Shown here in pieces: positions 60,543 through 64,000 of a stretch of 64,000 nucleotides of DNA. The DNA is taken from NCBI GenBank assembly GCA_022072055.1, contig JAJVIK010000017.1:128849-192848 (forward strand), read 5' to 3'. Under the pieces are notes generated by a model. That model had not been told where the DNA came from. It made no database searches and saw nothing but the letters and a program-made list of their open reading frames with translations. Within the stretch, counting starts at the first letter, position 1; each line of letters starts with the position of its first letter. The translations under genes and the position numbers were made by a program. The DNA is from a bacterium. Its GTDB lineage: Bacteria > Hinthialibacterota > Hinthialibacteria > OLB16.

Positions 60543-61872
60543 CATCGCCGCCGCGGCCCCCTTGAGCGAAGACAGGGCGAAGCGCCTGATCCGCTACCTG
60601 GGGATCATCGTTCTTCTCCTCGTGGTCCCGCCGTTTCTCAAGTACGGGTGGTGGGAAACCTCCGATTATATCGGAGGGGATTTTGAAATCTTTCACCAGG
60701 CCGCGCGGAAGCTTTCCGAGGGCAAGAATCCCTATCCGAAGAGGGTCCTGGAGACAGACCCGTTGGAGGCCATCGGGCAAGCCTGGGGGAACTACATCTA
60801 TCCGCCGCTGTTTGCTCGGTTGCTTGTTCCGCTCACCTCTTTGGATCCGTTCTGGGCCAAAAAGGTCTACCTCCTGCTTTGTCTGGGCGTCCTTTTCTGG
60901 CTGTTGTTTCCGCGCGATGGGACCGGCTACAAGGGGCGCGCGCAGTTATGGGGGGGGTACGCGCTCTTTTTCGGCTGGGGACCGGTGATCCAGACCTTTC
61001 GTCAAGGCCAATCGGATTTCATTCCGCTGTTTCTCACCGCGGTGGCGATCAGACTCCTATTCCGCCCTTCGGCCTCCGATACCGAAGTCGCGGGTCCGGA
61101 AGACAGGTGGCGGAACCGGCGGCATGGGCTCGCGGGGATTCTGATCGGGGTCGGCGCGATGATTAAGCTGACTCCACTACTAATCTTCCCGGTCTTGATC
61201 GTGACCGGACTGTGGACCGTGGCGGCGGGAATGGTTTTGGGCGCGGTGGGGGCGCTGCTTGTATCCGGTCCGTTCTTGAGTTGGCAATACTTCATCCAAG
61301 TGTTGCCGACCATGGCGGATTTCGCGGGGATGCGCCGCTGCCCCTCGGTGCATATTGTCCTGGTTCGCCTGCTCGACTCGGTCCCCGCGCCGGAAGGGTG
61401 GGAGGGGGTCTGGCATCGGGTCGCGGAACTGGCGGGGGTTTCGCTTTCGTGCGCGCTCTTCGCGGGGGTTTTGATCGGGTTTTTCCGGAACCGGCGAACG
61501 TTCTCAGCGGCGGACACCTTGCTGCTCGCGTGTTTTCTGCCGCCGCTTTTCGCCGGGGAGGTGGAGCATCACTACGCCCTTGCGCTCTTGCCCGCGCTGG
61601 AAGGGGTTCGGCGCTTGATCGCGAACTGCGCGTTCCCAGCCCCCTTCGGCAAACCTGTTTCCGCGAGCTCGGACGCGCGGACAGCGCGGCTTCTGCTGGT
61701 CCTCCTTTTGCTGGCGCTACTCCCGAACTTCTATTACTGGAAGGCGGTGAAGCTCCCGCTCCAGTTCGTTCTGCCGTTCGACCTGGCCACGCTCCTGGTA
61801 TTGGGGAATGGGGTGGGGTTGGTTCTGCTTTACCGAGGATTGCGCCAGCAGACCCCCTGTAGATTCAGTTGA
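60535..61872 (+). CDS. GT87-type (DUF2029) membrane mannosyltransferase, second copy
   Basis: The 445-residue protein is a paralogue of the preceding one: DFEIFHQAARKLSEGKNPYP, YIYPPLFARLLVPLTSLDPF, WGPVIQTFRQGQSDFIPLFL and GVGAMIKLTPLLIFPVL match block by block. The start is uncertain. TTG at 60535 (or CTG 60532) is chosen because it just follows AAAGGA and removes a non-membrane leader. The two genes are coupled and probably act on the same or sequential glycan substrates. Confidence 0.78.
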   Translation: MSDIAAAAPLSEDRAKRLIRYLGIIVLLLVVPPFLKYGWWETSDYIGGDFEIFHQAARKLSEGKNPYPKRVLETDPLEAIGQAWGNYIYPPLFARLLVPLTSLDPFWAKKVYLLLCLGVLFWLLFPRDGTGYKGRAQLWGGYALFFGWGPVIQTFRQGQSDFIPLFLTAVAIRLLFRPSASDTEVAGPEDRWRNRRHGLAGILIGVGAMIKLTPLLIFPVLIVTGLWTVAAGMVLGAVGALLVSGPFLSWQYFIQVLPTMADFAGMRRCPSVHIVLVRLLDSVPAPEGWEGVWHRVAELAGVSLSCALFAGVLIGFFRNRRTFSAADTLLLACFLPPLFAGEVEHHYALALLPALEGVRRLIANCAFPAPFGKPVSASSDARTARLLLVLLLLALLPNFYYWKAVKLPLQFVLPFDLATLLVLGNGVGLVLLYRGLRQQTPCRFS

Positions 61873-61934
61873 TTGATCGAGAGAACAGTGTTGCCGTAGC
61901 GGCGTGGCAACCCTCCTATAGGACTTGTCGGTTA

Positions 61935-64000
61935 CTATTGTTTCGCCCAATGCATCGCTGATTCGACAAGATCCGAATTGAGGGCGGTGCGATTCCTAAT
62001 CGATTGCAGCAGGCGAAGCAGGGATTCGGGAGAAAGACTAAAAACCGGCTCAATCTCAAGAGTCTGACCACATTGAGGACCAAGAAGGGTCTCATTTAGG
62101 TCATCGCTGACCTCAATCACACGGTAGCAGTAGGTCGAAGCGGGGGTGAGAGCGGCGTCGGTTATCTGATAACTCTCCAAGGGCCCGACCGTGACCTCAG
62201 TCCACATTTCATAGAGCCCACCTCTTGAGAGTGCTCTCTCAATTCGGTACCCGAGGACTTCTTCTGTATTTGAACCTGTCCAGTGGAGTCGGATTTCTGT
62301 GGAAGACAACACCTCCAATCTGAAATTCAGCAACTGTCTGACTGTGGCTCCCTCAAATGCTTGAGTTCTTGACACCTCTTCGTGAAGCAGGTTGATGACC
62401 ACCACGTGGTAGTAATAAGTCGTGTCCTCTGAAAGGCCTTCATCAAGGTAATTGGCCTTGGGCCAGGGAACAAACGCAATTGATTCGAACGGTCCCTCCA
62501 TTGAGGTTGAACGAAAGACTCTGGAACCAAGAAAGGACGTTGTGGTACCGCGATCGGGAACAATTGGAAAGTCCCATTTGATCAAAAGAGAGGTGGTGGT
62601 GGAGTAGAGAACTTCCCCGGTCGTATCGACAAGCTCTTTGTTGATGCGAAGGTGGTGGACGGTATCCCCCGTGATTACGAAGCCCTCCGAAGTTTCAGCT
62701 CGCGTTACCCGGATGCGATAGGGCCCATCTGGGGTTTGCGGCGTAACAACAGTAACACCTTTCCATCGGTTTGAACTTATCCAACCCGGAGAAGCTGAGA
62801 AGGTCAGGCTGGCGGATTGTGGGATTTCCTGAACGGCCAACAGGGACGGATTTTCGTTTACGTCCATACCCACGGAGAAATCGAAGTCGAAGACCGAGTT
62901 CCCCAGCGGGAGCGGGAACTGTTCGTTTGCGGAGACAGCCACCAGGAATGGTGTTTGAGTTGGCGTCTCAGTTACCGTGGGCTCAGGGGTATGCGACGGT
63001 GTTTCTGTTACCGTTGCTGTATTCGTCGCTGAGGGTGTGGTCGTTACGGTCGGTGTGGGAGTTGGCGTGGCTTCCACCACATCGACGGAGAACTCCCGCG
63101 AGGCGTAACCTTCTCCACCTCCAACAAGAGCTGCCGCTTGGATCACGAGACGCCGGCTCGATATGCGGACTTGGCCGAGGTTGACCTCCGCTTCCCAAGT
63201 GGAGGCATTCACATTGCCCGCCACATGCGTTGCGGAAATGACTTGCTCACCAAACTCCACAGCTCGTACACGGACGGATGAAGAGATCGGATCAATGTTG
63301 TGGGTGGACAGGACAAGCGTCTTTGTCCCGGAACTAGTGAAAACGAGGTCTGCCAGCAGTTCCTCGTCCGGGCGAGGATCGGACGGGACAGGCTGTCCAC
63401 CCAGAGACACGGCATCAATGCGTGGGTCGGCGTCACCGGGGAAGATCGTGGCCGGATTGGCTGGAGCTTGGAGGGAGACCCAGCTATCGGAAGATCCAGT
63501 GGATCGTCCGACAAGCTCGCCCATCCCTGCGAGACTGCTAGAGTGAGCTTCAATCCTCACGCGCCCCGCGCCAGCCAATCTTTCGCCACCTGGGACATGG
63601 AGCCGCCCACTGCCTGAGATGTTGTCAGCGATGAGACGAATCGCGCCTCCACTTCCGCTCTCAGGCCCGACGCCTCCCTCCACGTCAATTGCTCCGTTCA
63701 CGACGATCAAGGACTCGGAGGCGATGAGCAGCGCCCCGCCGCCGGCGCCACTGTAAGTGTGCTGCTCTTGGAAAGGATCTCCGCTTGGTGGGACACCGTC
63801 GCCTCCCGAACCGCCGATGAGCGGGACGATCTGCTCGTTTCCGTAAACTCCCCCAAACGCCGCGTGGTGGTTTTGTCCTGGTTCAGCGTGAATCCGACAA
63901 ACGGGGGTCGGATTTAAGCAACTCTTGGGGTTGAGTTTTTTGAGGGATGGGGAATGCTCGGGAATGTATGATGGGTTGAGAAGGGGCTGGAAGGCGAGGA
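61935..64000 (-). CDS. Large surface-type protein with Gly-rich, Thr/Pro-linker and FN3-like regions (5' end outside window)
   Basis: The minus-strand frame is open from the window edge to the stop at 61935-61937, giving at least 688 residues of a longer protein. The visible N-terminal part is glycine-rich (GGSGGDGVPPSGDPF, SGAGGGALLIASE, GSGGAIRLIADNISGSGRLHVPGG), typical of beta-helical surface proteins. A Thr/Pro linker spans about 63070-62950 (TPTPTPTVTTTPSATNTATV). The rest is two or more fibronectin-type repeats (LRLHWTGSNTEEVLGYRIER-like). GC is visibly lower than in the neighbours. No signal can be seen as the N-terminus is missing. Probably an exported adhesin-like or matrix protein. 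Confidence 0.7.
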   Translation of the reverse strand, partial: LAFQPLLNPSYIPEHSPSLKKLNPKSCLNPTPVCRIHAEPGQNHHAAFGGVYGNEQIVPLIGGSGGDGVPPSGDPFQEQHTYSGAGGGALLIASESLIVVNGAIDVEGGVGPESGSGGAIRLIADNISGSGRLHVPGGERLAGAGRVRIEAHSSSLAGMGELVGRSTGSSDSWVSLQAPANPATIFPGDADPRIDAVSLGGQPVPSDPRPDEELLADLVFTSSGTKTLVLSTHNIDPISSSVRVRAVEFGEQVISATHVAGNVNASTWEAEVNLGQVRISSRRLVIQAAALVGGGEGYASREFSVDVVEATPTPTPTVTTTPSATNTATVTETPSHTPEPTVTETPTQTPFLVAVSANEQFPLPLGNSVFDFDFSVGMDVNENPSLLAVQEIPQSASLTFSASPGWISSNRWKGVTVVTPQTPDGPYRIRVTRAETSEGFVITGDTVHHLRINKELVDTTGEVLYSTTTSLLIKWDFPIVPDRGTTTSFLGSRVFRSTSMEGPFESIAFVPWPKANYLDEGLSEDTTYYYHVVVINLLHEEVSRTQAFEGATVRQLLNFRLEVLSSTEIRLHWTGSNTEEVLGYRIERALSRGGLYEMWTEVTVGPLESYQITDAALTPASTYCYRVIEVSDDLNETLLGPQCGQTLEIEPVFSLSPESLLRLLQSIRNRTALNSDLVESAMHWAKQ

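Noticed and set aside
62401-62420. CCACCACGTGGTAG as a parS-like palindrome
   Set aside because: Only the CACGTG core is shared; it lies within the surface-protein coding sequence.
1-64000. CRISPR array, IS element, integrase, rRNA or phage gene
   Set aside because: None was recognised anywhere in the window on reading both strands.

Overview
This window is a GC-rich (about 60% by eye) chromosomal segment from a flagellated, diderm-type environmental bacterium. No rRNA or other marker gene fixes the lineage. The two single-gene pseudopilins (N-terminus GFTLIELLIVIAIILILIA, C-terminal YSPTNG motif), the many Tat-exported carbohydrate enzymes, the DUF2961 (GH172) and DUF4838-like proteins and the Thr/Pro-linker surface protein recall PVC-adjacent or BRC1-like candidate phyla such as Sumerlaeota or Hydrogenedentota. 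That placement is inference.

Layout. 0-7 kb holds a truncated 3' gene end, a DUF4838-like glycosidase-type protein, ndk, a Tat-exported FAD oxidoreductase, a GH29 alpha-L-fucosidase and a ROK sugar kinase. 7-15.3 kb is an early flagellar operon (flgB-flgC-fliE-ring-like protein-fliF-fliG-fliH-fliI-fliJ/motE fusion) behind a sigma-54-like promoter. 15.3-17.1 kb is parS-parA-parB. 17-21 kb has a DUF4432 protein, a Ppx/GppA phosphatase with an HD domain, tRNA-Glu(UUC) and a methyltransferase. 21-22 kb holds a brnTA toxin-antitoxin pair. 22-26.7 kb runs pseudopilin, S41 C-terminal protease, tsaD and a HemG-type oxidase. 26.7-32 kb has a Tat-exported TIM-barrel protein, a TPR membrane protein, a B12-type radical SAM protein and rmuC. 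32-38.4 kb is a tight envelope operon: S55 (SpoIVB-type) protease, beta-propeller, metallo-beta-lactamase-fold hydrolase and a VKOR-DsbA fusion. 38-47 kb has a GH16-like protein with a dockerin-like segment, a DUF2330 protein whose start codon lies one base from a divergent start codon, dusB, a GT39-like membrane protein, a PDZ protein, a Gfo/Idh oxidoreductase and an orphan MNT nucleotidyltransferase. 47-51 kb has the second pseudopilin, a GH172 protein, a GHMP kinase and a small ribbon-helix-helix-like protein. 51.5-57 kb is a glycogen operon (glgA, GH57, glgC, response regulator). 57-62 kb has a TPR-RDD-alpha-crystallin fusion, a membrane protein and two tandem GT87 mannosyltransferase-like genes. 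The window ends inside a large lower-GC surface protein read on the minus strand.

The exported glycosidases, the ROK and GHMP kinases, the Gfo/Idh enzyme and the epimerase-like proteins fit a carbohydrate-scavenging life. The glg operon would store the carbon. The S55/propeller/VKOR-DsbA operon looks like envelope protein maturation. I found no CRISPR array, transposase, integrase or phage gene. The most unusual points are gene architectures: a FliJ-MotE fusion, a second FliF/YscJ-type ring-domain protein just upstream of fliF, and a membrane TPR-RDD-Hsp20 fusion.
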